A DNA stretch of 63,819 bases from Bordetella parapertussis. Its GTDB lineage: Bacteria > Pseudomonadota > Gammaproteobacteria > Burkholderiales > Burkholderiaceae_C. Made by a program: the position numbers and the translations under genes. Every line of letters starts with the position of its first letter. The first letter of the stretch is position 1. The notes beneath the pieces are model-generated. The model saw only the letters and a program-made list of their open reading frames with translations, had not been told where the DNA came from and searched no databases. This document shows, piece after piece, positions 13,078 through 21,349 of the stretch. The stretch lies in contig CAMBSK010000013.1 in the NCBI GenBank assembly GCA_945870575.1, positions 1 to 63,819 on the forward strand, given 5' to 3'.

Positions 13078-13829
13078 CCGGCTGGCGCGCCCTGTTTTAC
13101 AAAGAAGTGCTGCGCTTTTGGAAAGTCAGCGCGCAAACCATTGCAGCGCCTGTGCTGACGGCCTTGCTTTACATGTTGATCTTCGGCCATTTGCTCGAAG
13201 GCAAAGTCACGGTGTATGAGAGCGTCGGCTACACCTCGTTTCTGGTGCCGGGTCTGGTGATGATGAGCGTTTTACAAAACGCATTCGCCAACAGCTCGTC
13301 CTCCATGGTGCAAAGCAAGATGATGGGCAATTTGGTGTTTATTTTGCTCACGCCCTTGGGCCACTGGAGCTGGTTCGCGGCTTATGTGCTGGCGGCGGTG
13401 GTGCGCGGTTTTGCGGTTGGCCTGGGCGTGTTGCTGGTCACCATGTGGTTTGCGCCGTTGTCAGCCGTCGCGCCGCTGTGGATTGTGGTGTTTGCACTGC
13501 TGGGTGCTTCCATGCTCGGCACTTTGGGTTTGATCGCCGGTTTGTGGGCCGACAAATTCGACCAAATGTCTTCGTTTCAAAATTTTCTGATCACGCCCAT
13601 GACGTTTTTAAGCGGCGTGTTTTATTCCATCCATTCGTTGCCGCCGTTCTGGCAGCAGGTCAGCCATTTCAATCCGTTTTTCTACATGATCGACGGCTTT
13701 CGTTATGGTTTTTTCGGCGTCAGCGATGTGTCGCCTTGGATCAGTTTGGCGTTGGTCGGCGGTGCCAATTTAATCGTCGTTGGCATTGCGCTGCATTTGC
13801 TGCGCACAGGTTACAAAATCCGGGGGTGA
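13074..13829 (+). CDS. ABC-2 type exporter, permease (YadH-like)
   Basis: A 251-residue membrane protein with about six hydrophobic segments. It has the ABC-2 family features SFLVPGLVMMSVLQNAFANS and, near the end, FLSGVFYSIHSLPPFWQ-type sequence. It overlaps the ATPase gene by four bases (ATGA) and is followed three bases later by the BolA-like gene. The transported compound is not known. Confidence 0.92.
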   Translation: MTGWRALFYKEVLRFWKVSAQTIAAPVLTALLYMLIFGHLLEGKVTVYESVGYTSFLVPGLVMMSVLQNAFANSSSSMVQSKMMGNLVFILLTPLGHWSWFAAYVLAAVVRGFAVGLGVLLVTMWFAPLSAVAPLWIVVFALLGASMLGTLGLIAGLWADKFDQMSSFQNFLITPMTFLSGVFYSIHSLPPFWQQVSHFNPFFYMIDGFRYGFFGVSDVSPWISLALVGGANLIVVGIALHLLRTGYKIRG

Positions 13830-13832
13830 TGT

Positions 13833-14072
13833 ATGAATGCTGAACAAATCCAAGACATGATTGCCGCCGGTCTGCCGTGTGAGCATGTGCATATCGAAGG
13901 CGATGGCCGCCATTGGTTCGGCACGATCGTGTCGGCGCAATTCGAAGGTTTGCGGTTGATTCAGCGTCACCAAATGGTGTATGGCACCTTGGGTGACAAG
14001 ATGGCGAACGACGAAGTGCACGCGCTGTCGATGAAAACTTTTACACCGTCCGAGTGGAAGGCGCAGGCCTGA
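13833..14072 (+). CDS. BolA family protein (IbaG/YrbA-like)
   Basis: A 79-residue protein with the BolA fold pattern. The helix [20 protein letters not shown] precedes [19 protein letters not shown] and the conserved loop [17 protein letters not shown]. BolA/IbaG proteins act with monothiol glutaredoxins in iron-sulfur handling and, in enterics, in acid response. Placement next to murA matches yrbA-murA in many proteobacteria. Confidence 0.9.
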   Translation: MNAEQIQDMIAAGLPCEHVHIEGDGRHWFGTIVSAQFEGLRLIQRHQMVYGTLGDKMANDEVHALSMKTFTPSEWKAQA

Positions 14073-14091
14073 GGGCCGCTGTCGCTCGCGC

Positions 14092-15369
14092 ATGGATAAA
14101 TTACTGATTCGCGGTGGCCGCCAATTAAAAGGCGAGGTGTCGATTGCCGGCGCCAAAAACGCAGCTCTGCCTGAGCTGTGTGCCGCACTGCTCAGCGCTG
14201 ACACGGTCACCTTGAGCAACGTGCCGCAATTGCAAGACGTCAACACCATGCTCAAGTTGATTCGCCATATGGGCGTGAGTGCCGAGCGCAATGAGGCGGG
14301 CGACATGGTGTTGAATGCCGGTGTTTTGCACACCCCCGAAGCCCCTTACGAACTGGTGAAAACCATGCGCGCATCGGTGCTGGCGCTTGGCCCCTTGCTG
14401 GCGCGTTTCGGTCACGCCAAAGTGTCATTGCCCGGCGGTTGCGCCATCGGCACACGACCGGTCGATCAACACATCAAAGGCTTGCAAGCCATGGGCGCAG
14501 TGATTGATGTGGAACATGGCTACATGGTGGCGCGCCTCAAGCCCGGGCTTCAGCAACTCAAAGGCGCGCGCATTGCCACCGACATGGTGACGGTGACTGG
14601 CACCGAAAACTTTCTGATGGCGGCTTGTTTGGCCGACGGCGAAACCGTGTTGGAAAACGCCGCGCAAGAACCCGAGATTCCGGACTTGGCCGAGTTGCTG
14701 ATCGCCATGGGCGCGCGCATCAGCGGCCACGGCAGCAGCCGTATCCACATTCAAGGCGTGGAGGCTTTGCACGGTGCGCGTCACCAAGTGGTGGCGGACC
14801 GCATCGAAGCCGGTACGTTTTTGTGTGCGGTCGCGGCCACCGGTGGCGACGCGGTGTTGCGTCATGCACGCGGTGACCATTTGGAAGCTGTCATCGACAA
14901 ACTGCGCGATGCCGGTGTTCACATCGAGGCAGTGGCTGGCGGTTTGCGTGTGCGTGCAACTGCACCGGCGCACCAGTATTTGAAAGCGCAAAGTTTTCGC
15001 ACCACCGAATACCCCGGTTTCCCCACCGACATGCAAGCGCAATTCATGGTGCTCAACACCGTGGCGCAAGGCAACGCCAAAGTGACCGAAACTATTTTTG
15101 AAAACCGCTTCATGCATGTGAATGAGTTGCTGCGCTTAGGCGCACACATCAATATTGACGGCAAGATCGCCATGGTCGAAGGCGTGCCGCAGTTGTCGGG
15201 CGCGACCGTCATGGCCACCGATTTGCGCGCCTCGGCCAGTCTGGTGATTGCCGGACTGGTGGCCTCAGGCGACACGGTGGTGGACAGGATTTACCATTTA
15301 GACCGCGGTTACGACCGCATGGAAGACAAACTGCGCGCCCTGGGCGCAGACATCGAAAGAATCCGATGA
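14092..15369 (+). CDS. murA: UDP-N-acetylglucosamine 1-carboxyvinyltransferase
   Basis: A 425-residue enzyme that transfers enolpyruvate from PEP to UDP-GlcNAc, the first committed step of peptidoglycan synthesis. Lys22 and Asn23 lie in GAKNAALP. The catalytic cysteine is Cys117 in [15 protein letters not shown], so the enzyme should be fosfomycin-sensitive. It is full length. The stop overlaps the hisG start (ATGA). Confidence 0.97.
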   Translation: MDKLLIRGGRQLKGEVSIAGAKNAALPELCAALLSADTVTLSNVPQLQDVNTMLKLIRHMGVSAERNEAGDMVLNAGVLHTPEAPYELVKTMRASVLALGPLLARFGHAKVSLPGGCAIGTRPVDQHIKGLQAMGAVIDVEHGYMVARLKPGLQQLKGARIATDMVTVTGTENFLMAACLADGETVLENAAQEPEIPDLAELLIAMGARISGHGSSRIHIQGVEALHGARHQVVADRIEAGTFLCAVAATGGDAVLRHARGDHLEAVIDKLRDAGVHIEAVAGGLRVRATAPAHQYLKAQSFRTTEYPGFPTDMQAQFMVLNTVAQGNAKVTETIFENRFMHVNELLRLGAHINIDGKIAMVEGVPQLSGATVMATDLRASASLVIAGLVASGDTVVDRIYHLDRGYDRMEDKLRALGADIERIR

Positions 15370-16019
15370 GCATCACGCTGGCGCTGTCCAAGGGACGCAT
15401 ATTTGACGAAACACTGCCGCTGCTGCAAGCCGCAGGCATCACTGTGTTGGAAGACCCGGAGAAATCGCGCAAGCTGATTTTGCCGACCAACAACGAACAG
15501 TTGCGCGTGGTGCTGGTGCGTGCGTCTGACGTGCCGACCTACGTGGAATACGGTGGCGCTGACATGGGCGTGGCTGGTCTGGACACTTTGATCGAACACG
15601 GCAGCGCCGGTTTGTACCAGCCGCTGGATCTGCAAATCGCGCGTTGCCGCATGAGCGTGGCCGTGCCCCAGGGTTTTGATTACGCCGCCGCCGTCAAGCA
15701 AGGCGCGCGTTTGCGCGTGGCCACCAAGTACGTGGCGATCGCGCGGGACTTTTTCGCCGCCAAAGGTGTGCATGTGGATCTGGTGAAGCTGTATGGCAGT
15801 ATGGAGCTTGCGCCGCTGACCGGCATGGCAGACGCCATCGTCGATCTGGTGTCCACCGGCAGCACGCTCAAGGCGAACCATTTGATCGAGGTCGAACGCA
15901 TCATGGACATCAGCTCGCGCTTGGTGGTCAACCAAGCGTCGCTGAAACTCAAAACCGCTGCCATCCGTCAATTGATAGACAGCTTTGACCGCGCTACCGC
16001 GGCACGTGCCAAAGCTTGA
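15366..16019 (+). CDS. hisG: ATP phosphoribosyltransferase, short form
   Basis: A 217-residue enzyme of the first histidine-biosynthesis step, joining ATP and PRPP. It has the N-terminal [16 protein letters not shown], the active-site region [17 protein letters not shown] and the PRPP-binding stretch [19 protein letters not shown]. It lacks the C-terminal regulatory domain, so it is a HisG-S type that needs HisZ, which is not in this window. It overlaps murA by four bases. Confidence 0.95.
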   Translation: MSITLALSKGRIFDETLPLLQAAGITVLEDPEKSRKLILPTNNEQLRVVLVRASDVPTYVEYGGADMGVAGLDTLIEHGSAGLYQPLDLQIARCRMSVAVPQGFDYAAAVKQGARLRVATKYVAIARDFFAAKGVHVDLVKLYGSMELAPLTGMADAIVDLVSTGSTLKANHLIEVERIMDISSRLVVNQASLKLKTAAIRQLIDSFDRATAARAKA

Positions 16020-16024
16020 GCCTC

Positions 16025-17395
16025 ATGAACGCCCGTCCACTTCGTCTGTCCACTGCTCAAGCTGATTTTGAAACGGTGTTTCAACAGCGCCTGCACTGGT
16101 CGGCCGATACCGACGCCGCTATCGAGCAACGCGTGGCAGATATTCTTTCCGATGTGAAAGCGCGTGGCGACGCCGCCGTGCTCGACTACACCGCACGCTT
16201 TGACGGTTTGCAAGCCGCGAGCATGGCCGATTTGGAGTTGCAGCAGTCTGATTTCAAAGCCGCGTTCGATGGCCTGCCCGAGGCGCAAAAACGCGCCTTG
16301 CAAGACGCCGCGGCCCGCATACGCAGCTACCATGAAGCGCAGAAAAAAGCCTGTGGCGAAAGCTGGCAATACCGGGATGCCGATGGCAGTTTGCTCGGCC
16401 AGAAAGTCACGCCGCTGGACCGCGCCGGTATTTATGTGCCCGGCGGCAAAGCCGCTTACCCCTCGAGTTTGTTGATGAACGCCATCCCCGCGCATGTGGC
16501 CGGTGTGGGTGAAATCATCATGGTGGTGCCCACGCCGGTGCGCGGCAGTGTGGCGACCGGTGGCGCAGCCGGTAGCGGCACGACCGCCACTCGCGGCGAG
16601 CGCAACGAATTGGTCTTGGCCGCAGCTTATGTGGCCGGTGTCAGCCGCGCATTCACCATCGGCGGCGCACAAGCCGTCGCGGCCATGGCCTACGGCACGG
16701 CCACCGTCCCGCGCGTGGACAAAATCACCGGCCCAGGCAACGCTTATGTGGCGGCTGCCAAGCGGCGCGTGTTTGGCACGGTCGGCATAGACATGATTGC
16801 CGGGCCGTCTGAAATTTTGGTGCTCGCCGACGGCAGTACGCCGCCCGATTGGGTGGCCATGGATTTGTTCAGCCAGGCCGAGCATGACGAACTCGCGCAA
16901 AGCATTTTGCTCTGCCCAGACGCGGCCTACATAGACGCGGTGCAAGCGTCCATCGACAAATTGCTGCCGGAGATGCCCCGGCGCGACATCATCGCCGCGT
17001 CGCTCAATGGCCGTGGCGCGTTGATACACACCCGCAGCATGCAAGAGGCTTGCGCTATCAGCAACCGTATCGCGCCCGAGCATTTGGAGGTGAGCAGTAA
17101 CAACCCGCATCAATGGGAACCTTTGTTGATTCACGCAGGCGCGATTTTTCTGGGTGCATTCACCAGCGAAAGCCTGGGCGACTATTGCGCCGGACCGAAT
17201 CACGTGTTGCCCACCTCCGGCACCGCGCGTTTTTCTTCGCCGCTAGGCGTGTACGATTTTCAAAAGCGCAGCAGCTTGATTGAAGTGTCCGAAGCCGGTG
17301 CGCAAATTCTGGGTCAGACCGCATCGGTGCTGGCGCATGGTGAAGGCTTGCAGGCCCATGCGCGGGCTGCCGAAATGCGCTTGCGCCGTTCCTGA
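16025..17395 (+). CDS. hisD: Histidinol dehydrogenase
   Basis: A 456-residue zinc enzyme that oxidises histidinol to histidine in two steps. Family motifs visible are [36 protein letters not shown] and the stretch [14 protein letters not shown] with the zinc/active-site residues in [11 protein letters not shown] use the ATG at 16025; an upstream TTG at 16016 overlaps the hisG stop. No hisC or other his gene follows, unlike the usual Burkholderiales his operon. Confidence 0.96.
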   Translation: MNARPLRLSTAQADFETVFQQRLHWSADTDAAIEQRVADILSDVKARGDAAVLDYTARFDGLQAASMADLELQQSDFKAAFDGLPEAQKRALQDAAARIRSYHEAQKKACGESWQYRDADGSLLGQKVTPLDRAGIYVPGGKAAYPSSLLMNAIPAHVAGVGEIIMVVPTPVRGSVATGGAAGSGTTATRGERNELVLAAAYVAGVSRAFTIGGAQAVAAMAYGTATVPRVDKITGPGNAYVAAAKRRVFGTVGIDMIAGPSEILVLADGSTPPDWVAMDLFSQAEHDELAQSILLCPDAAYIDAVQASIDKLLPEMPRRDIIAASLNGRGALIHTRSMQEACAISNRIAPEHLEVSSNNPHQWEPLLIHAGAIFLGAFTSESLGDYCAGPNHVLPTSGTARFSSPLGVYDFQKRSSLIEVSEAGAQILGQTASVLAHGEGLQAHARAAEMRLRRS

Positions 17396-17527
17396 TCTGT
17401 CAACGGCGTTGGCACAGTAAAAAGATGTGCCCAACGATGAACCACGAGTTTGTTAATAGCCAAACTTCAGTTTGACAGAGGCTCATATACCAATCGCTAA
17501 GATGCTTAAACCATGAATGTCAACGTT

Positions 17528-17725
17528 TTAGAAATAACACCACAAACCGGTACATACACCGGTTGCCAGCTGTATCAGGCCGTCGATCAGCATGCCGACG
17601 GCCAGCACCGGCAAGCCCAGGTAAATCAGCGCCCACAAGACCGCCATGCCGGTCAAGCGAGGTTCCGGTATGCGATAGCCCATCACGGTTTGCACCGGGC
17701 GGCGTTTGAAGAATTTTTTCCACAT
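17528..17725 (-). CDS. Small membrane protein of unknown function
   Basis: A 65-residue protein starting MWKKFFKRRPVQTVMGYRIP: a basic N-terminus followed by two hydrophobic stretches (about residues 27-42 and 45-62). I do not recognise a named family. The ATG at 17725 is preferred over upstream in-frame starts, because those would overlap the divergent gene at 17758. The opposite-strand ORF here has poor composition. The two divergent genes share a short intergenic region of 32 bases. Confidence 0.6.
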   Translation of the reverse strand: MWKKFFKRRPVQTVMGYRIPEPRLTGMAVLWALIYLGLPVLAVGMLIDGLIQLATGVCTGLWCYF

Positions 17726-17757
17726 AGCCGCATGGTAACCAAAACAAGGCCTGCCAT

Positions 17758-18681
17758 ATGAAGGTCGACTGGGGCACGCAAGACATGGCGGCCTGGGACC
17801 AGGCGCATGCTGCTGCTGCTGCACCCTTGCAGCAAGACTGGGCTTACGGCTCGACCATGGTGTCGGTGGGAGCGCGTGTCTTGCGCGCACGCGTGCATGC
17901 TGACGGTGTGCCGGTGGCGCAGGCGCAGTTCATTGTGCGCAAATTTGCAAAGTACGTCTCATTAGCTTTGTGCACACGCGGCCCCTTGTGGTTGCAAGAC
18001 CTGAGTGCCAAAGACAAAGCCGCCGCATACAAAGAAATGCGCAAAACCCTGCCCTTGCCCGGGTTGCGTTTCATGATGGTCACGCCCAACGAAACGCTGG
18101 AGCAGCAACCCGGCTTGCCAGCGGTGCGGCGCATCATGTCGGGCTACAGCACGGTGATGCTAGATATTTCGCGGCCGTTGGATGTTTTGCGCGCCAATTT
18201 AGATGGACGCTGGCGCCAACCGTTGCACAGAGCAGAAAAATCTGAATTGAATGTGCAGCGCATGGGCACCAACCCGGGCCAATACCGCTGGTTGCTGGAT
18301 GCGGAAATGCAGCAACGTGTAGACCGTGGCCTGGAGGGTATGCCCTTGGTCTGGTTTGAGCGGTATGCCGAATCGCGCAAGCAGCCATCGCGCAACTTGT
18401 TGTCATTGCGTGCCGATGTCGGACGTGAACGGGTTGCAGGCATGATGTTTTTGATTCACGGCGCGGCAGCCACTTACCAGGTCGGCTGGACCTCGGACGC
18501 CGGGCGCGATTTGCATGCACACAACCTGATGCTGTGGCGTGCCATCGAAGAATTACGCGAACGCGGCGTGCGCAGTCTGGACCTGGGTGGCGTCAATACC
18601 CAGCGCAGCGCCGGTGTGGCGCGATTCAAAATGGCCACCGGCGGCACGGTCAGACAACTGGCCGGCAGTTACTTTTTATGA
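17758..18681 (+). CDS. FemAB/GNAT-like acyltransferase domain protein
   Basis: A 307-residue protein with the FemAB-like/BioF2 acetyltransferase pattern. The first GNAT-like half has ISRPLDVLRANLDGRWRQPL with paired arginines and HRAEKSEL. The second half has SLRADVGRERVAGMMFLIHG, ATYQVGWTSDAGRDLHAHNL and a closing SLDLGGVNTQRSAGVARFK. Such proteins add amino acids or acyl groups to envelope or lipid substrates, but the substrate here is unknown. The stop overlaps the ccmA start (ATGA), so it is probably translated together with the ccm operon, which is unusual. Confidence 0.75.
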   Translation: MKVDWGTQDMAAWDQAHAAAAAPLQQDWAYGSTMVSVGARVLRARVHADGVPVAQAQFIVRKFAKYVSLALCTRGPLWLQDLSAKDKAAAYKEMRKTLPLPGLRFMMVTPNETLEQQPGLPAVRRIMSGYSTVMLDISRPLDVLRANLDGRWRQPLHRAEKSELNVQRMGTNPGQYRWLLDAEMQQRVDRGLEGMPLVWFERYAESRKQPSRNLLSLRADVGRERVAGMMFLIHGAAATYQVGWTSDAGRDLHAHNLMLWRAIEELRERGVRSLDLGGVNTQRSAGVARFKMATGGTVRQLAGSYFL

Positions 18682-19304
18682 GCAACATCACTTTACAGGT
18701 GTCGGATGCCGCTTGTGATCGCGGCGGGCGTCAACTGTTTGCGCCTGTGAGTTTTGATTTGCTGGCCGGTCAGGCCATGCATATACGCGGCGATAACGGC
18801 GCCGGTAAAACCAGTTTATTGCGCGGCCTGTGCGGCTTGTCGCCGTTGTCGCAAGGTCTGGTTCGCTGGTGCGGATTACCGGTAGTTCAAGCGAGGGAAA
18901 CTTTTTTGAGCGATGTTTTTTTTCTCGGCCATGCGCTGGGTTTGAAAGATGAACTCAGTGCGCTGGAGAACTTACAGGCAGCACAAGCCATTGCCGGGCG
19001 GCCTGTGAGCATGCAGCAAGCCACTGAGGCCTTGACCGCTCAAGACTTGGCCAGCCGCATGCATTTGCCTTTGCGCGTTTTGTCGCAAGGGCAAAAGCGC
19101 CGGGTGGCATTGGCGCGTTTGCAGGTGTCTGCAGCGCGCTTGTGGTTGCTGGATGAACCGCTGGTGGCGCTGGATGCTGCCGCACAACAAGCCCTCACTG
19201 TGTTGCTGCAAACGCATATCAGTGGTGGCGGCATGTTGTTGTTCACCAGCCATCAATCATTGGATCTGGGCGGTGCTGCGCAGTCGCTGAGGTTGCAGGC
19301 ATGA
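18678..19304 (+). CDS. ccmA: Heme exporter ATP-binding protein CcmA
   Basis: A 208-residue ATPase of the CcmABCD complex, which releases holo-CcmE. Walker A is GDNGAGKTS at residues 38-46. The signature is LSQGQKRR, the degenerate form usual for CcmA, and Walker B reads LWLLDEPL. An upstream in-frame ATG exists at 18534, but it lies inside the previous gene. The stop overlaps the ccmB start. Confidence 0.94.
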   Translation: MSNITLQVSDAACDRGGRQLFAPVSFDLLAGQAMHIRGDNGAGKTSLLRGLCGLSPLSQGLVRWCGLPVVQARETFLSDVFFLGHALGLKDELSALENLQAAQAIAGRPVSMQQATEALTAQDLASRMHLPLRVLSQGQKRRVALARLQVSAARLWLLDEPLVALDAAAQQALTVLLQTHISGGGMLLFTSHQSLDLGGAAQSLRLQA

Positions 19305-19966
19305 ATATTTTTTTCACTGTGGTGCTGCGCGATGTTCGCCTGGCCATGCGGCGCAAATCTGAAGTTTTAAATAGCGTGTTTTTCTTTGCAGTGGTGGCGA
19401 CTTTGTTCCCATTGGCCATAGGTCCTGAACCTGCCATGCTGCGGCAAATCGGCCCCGGGGTGTTGTGGGTGGGTGCATTGCTGGCTACCATGCTGGGTTT
19501 GCCGCGCATGTTTGAGAGCGATTACCGCGACGGCAGTTTGGAACACATGTTGTTGTCCCCGCATTCTTTAGGGCTTATGGTGCTTGGGAAAATCACAGCG
19601 CATTGGCTGCTGTGCGGGGTGCCCTTGGTAATATTGGCACCTGCATTGGGTTTGCAGTTCGATTTGAGCGCGGATGCGCTGTCCATGTTGTGTTTGACGC
19701 TGTTGCTAGGTACGCCTGTGTTGTCCTGTATCGGCGCCATAGGCGCGGCTCTCACGATTGGCGTGCGTGGTGGCGGTATCTTGATCTCTTTGGTGGTATT
19801 GCCCTTGTTTGTGCCGGTGCTCATTTTTGGCTCCGGTGCAGTGCAAGCCCTTGAATCAGGTGTGGGTGCGCAAGCCCATGTGTCGATTTTGCTGGCCATG
19901 TTGCTGCCTGCACTGTTTTTCAGCCCCTGGGCTTGCGGTGCTGGTTTGCGCATCGCTCTGGAATGA
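19301..19966 (+). CDS. ccmB: Heme exporter permease CcmB
   Basis: A 221-residue six-helix membrane protein of the CcmB family. It has the characteristic MFESDYRDGSLEHMLLSPHS after the second helix, and LVVLPLFVPVLIFG near the fifth. It pairs with CcmA in the ATP-dependent release of heme-loaded CcmE. It overlaps ccmA by four bases, and ccmC follows 4 bases after its stop. Confidence 0.95.
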   Translation: MNIFFTVVLRDVRLAMRRKSEVLNSVFFFAVVATLFPLAIGPEPAMLRQIGPGVLWVGALLATMLGLPRMFESDYRDGSLEHMLLSPHSLGLMVLGKITAHWLLCGVPLVILAPALGLQFDLSADALSMLCLTLLLGTPVLSCIGAIGAALTIGVRGGGILISLVVLPLFVPVLIFGSGAVQALESGVGAQAHVSILLAMLLPALFFSPWACGAGLRIALE

Positions 19967-19970
19967 ATGA

Positions 19971-20720
19971 ATGGCTATTCGCTGGTTTTATTACGCTGCA
20001 CCGCAAAGCTTTTACAGCTTGGCGGCCCGCTTGTGGCCCTGGTTGGCTGCGCTGGCTGCAGCTTTGGGCATTGCCGGTTTATGGATAGGGTTTGCTCTGG
20101 CGCCTGCCGATGCGCAACAAGGTGAGGGCTACCGCATTATTTTTGTTCACGTGCCAGTTTCCTGGATGTCCATGTTGATTTACCTTGCCATGGCGTTCTG
20201 GAGCGTGCTGGGTTTGACATTCAACACCCGTTTGTCCGGCATGATGACCCGCGCACTCGCGCCTACCGGCGCCATGTTTGCTTTTTTGTCGCTTTGGACC
20301 GGCGCCTTGTGGGGCAAGCCCATGTGGGGCACTTGGTGGGTCTGGGACGCACGACTCACCTCTGAATTGATTTTGTTTTTTCTTTACCTGGGCTACATGG
20401 CTTTGACTTCAGCGATTGACGATGTGCGCCGCGCCGATCGCGCCGGGGCCTTGATTGCCATCGTCGGCGCCATCAACGTGCCCATCATTTATTTCTCGGT
20501 CAAATGGTGGAACACCTTGCACCAGGGCGCATCCGTGTCTTTGACGCGTTCACCGAGCATGGCGCAATTGATGTTGTGGGGCATGTTGCTCATGGCCTTG
20601 TCTTTTTGGGCTTACACCTTGGCTATCGTGTGTTACCGGGTGCGCAGTCTCATCGTCGAGCGCGAACGCCATGCCGATTGGGTGCAGGCATTGCCTGAAG
20701 TGTCAGGAGCACGCGCATGA
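19971..20720 (+). CDS. ccmC: Heme transport and loading protein CcmC
   Basis: A 249-residue six-helix protein that attaches heme to CcmE. The tryptophan-rich WWD-type motif GKPMWGTWWVWDARLTSELI is present, along with the flanking heme-ligand histidines expected in FVHVPVSWMS and VKWWNTLHQGASVS. It is full length. Its stop overlaps the start of ccmD (ATGA). Confidence 0.96.
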   Translation: MAIRWFYYAAPQSFYSLAARLWPWLAALAAALGIAGLWIGFALAPADAQQGEGYRIIFVHVPVSWMSMLIYLAMAFWSVLGLTFNTRLSGMMTRALAPTGAMFAFLSLWTGALWGKPMWGTWWVWDARLTSELILFFLYLGYMALTSAIDDVRRADRAGALIAIVGAINVPIIYFSVKWWNTLHQGASVSLTRSPSMAQLMLWGMLLMALSFWAYTLAIVCYRVRSLIVERERHADWVQALPEVSGARA

Positions 20721-20887
20721 GATGGGACAGTTGGTCACAGTTCTGGGACATGGGCGGCTACGGCTTGTATGTCTGGGGCAGCATGGGCGTTACTGCGGTG
20801 TTTATCCTGCTTGAAATATGGCAGGCCAGGCAAGCGCATATCAACGCTTTGGCTTTGGCCAAATCAGAAATTCAGGAGAAGACATGA
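20717..20887 (+). CDS. ccmD: Heme exporter protein CcmD
   Basis: A 56-residue single-span protein, [20 protein letters not shown] at the N-terminus, followed by a hydrophobic helix and a charged tail ([20 protein letters not shown]). It matches the CcmD pattern of an aromatic, glycine-rich start and one helix. It stabilises the CcmC-CcmE interaction. It overlaps both ccmC and ccmE by four bases, and was found by reading the gap between them. Confidence 0.9.
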   Translation: MRWDSWSQFWDMGGYGLYVWGSMGVTAVFILLEIWQARQAHINALALAKSEIQEKT

Positions 20888-21336
20888 ACCTGAGCCCTAG
20901 ACAAAAACGTTTTGGTTTGATCGCAGGCGGTGTGTTGGTGCTGTGTATTGCTGCGGCTTTTGTATTGAATGCATTCAATAGCAATCTCGTGTTCTTCTTT
21001 ACGCCCACGCAAGTGCTCAACGGCGAAGCGCCGCGCAACAAAACCTTTCGCATCGGCGGCATGGTCAAGACCGGCAGCTTGCAGCGCGATGGTACCCGTG
21101 TGTCGTTCGTTGTCACTGACACCATCAATGACACCACGGTTCAATACATTGGTTTGCTGCCCGATTTATTCAAAGAAGGCAAGGGCGTGGTCGCCCAAGG
21201 CAAAATCGATGTACTAGGTGTGATGACTGCCAGCGAAGTGCTGGCCAAACACGACGAAAATTACATGCCGCCCGAGGCCCAGCACGCGCTGGACAAAGCG
21301 GCCCAGGCGCGTGCCGCCCAATCTGTCAAACCTTGA
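20884..21336 (+). CDS. ccmE: Heme chaperone CcmE
   Basis: A 150-residue membrane-anchored periplasmic protein with one N-terminal helix (about 10-30) and an OB-fold domain. The conserved heme-binding histidine is His123 in [11 protein letters not shown], with Tyr127 as the usual second contact. It receives heme from CcmC and delivers it to CcmFH. I start at the ATG at 20884, which overlaps the ccmD stop, rather than an upstream ATG inside ccmD. Confidence 0.96.
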   Translation: MNLSPRQKRFGLIAGGVLVLCIAAAFVLNAFNSNLVFFFTPTQVLNGEAPRNKTFRIGGMVKTGSLQRDGTRVSFVVTDTINDTTVQYIGLLPDLFKEGKGVVAQGKIDVLGVMTASEVLAKHDENYMPPEAQHALDKAAQARAAQSVKP

Positions 21337-21349
21337 AAGCGAATTCTGA

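Noticed and set aside
17513..17761. Plus-strand 82-residue frame opposite the small membrane protein
   Set aside because: Composition and lack of a hydrophobic or domain pattern favour the minus-strand gene.
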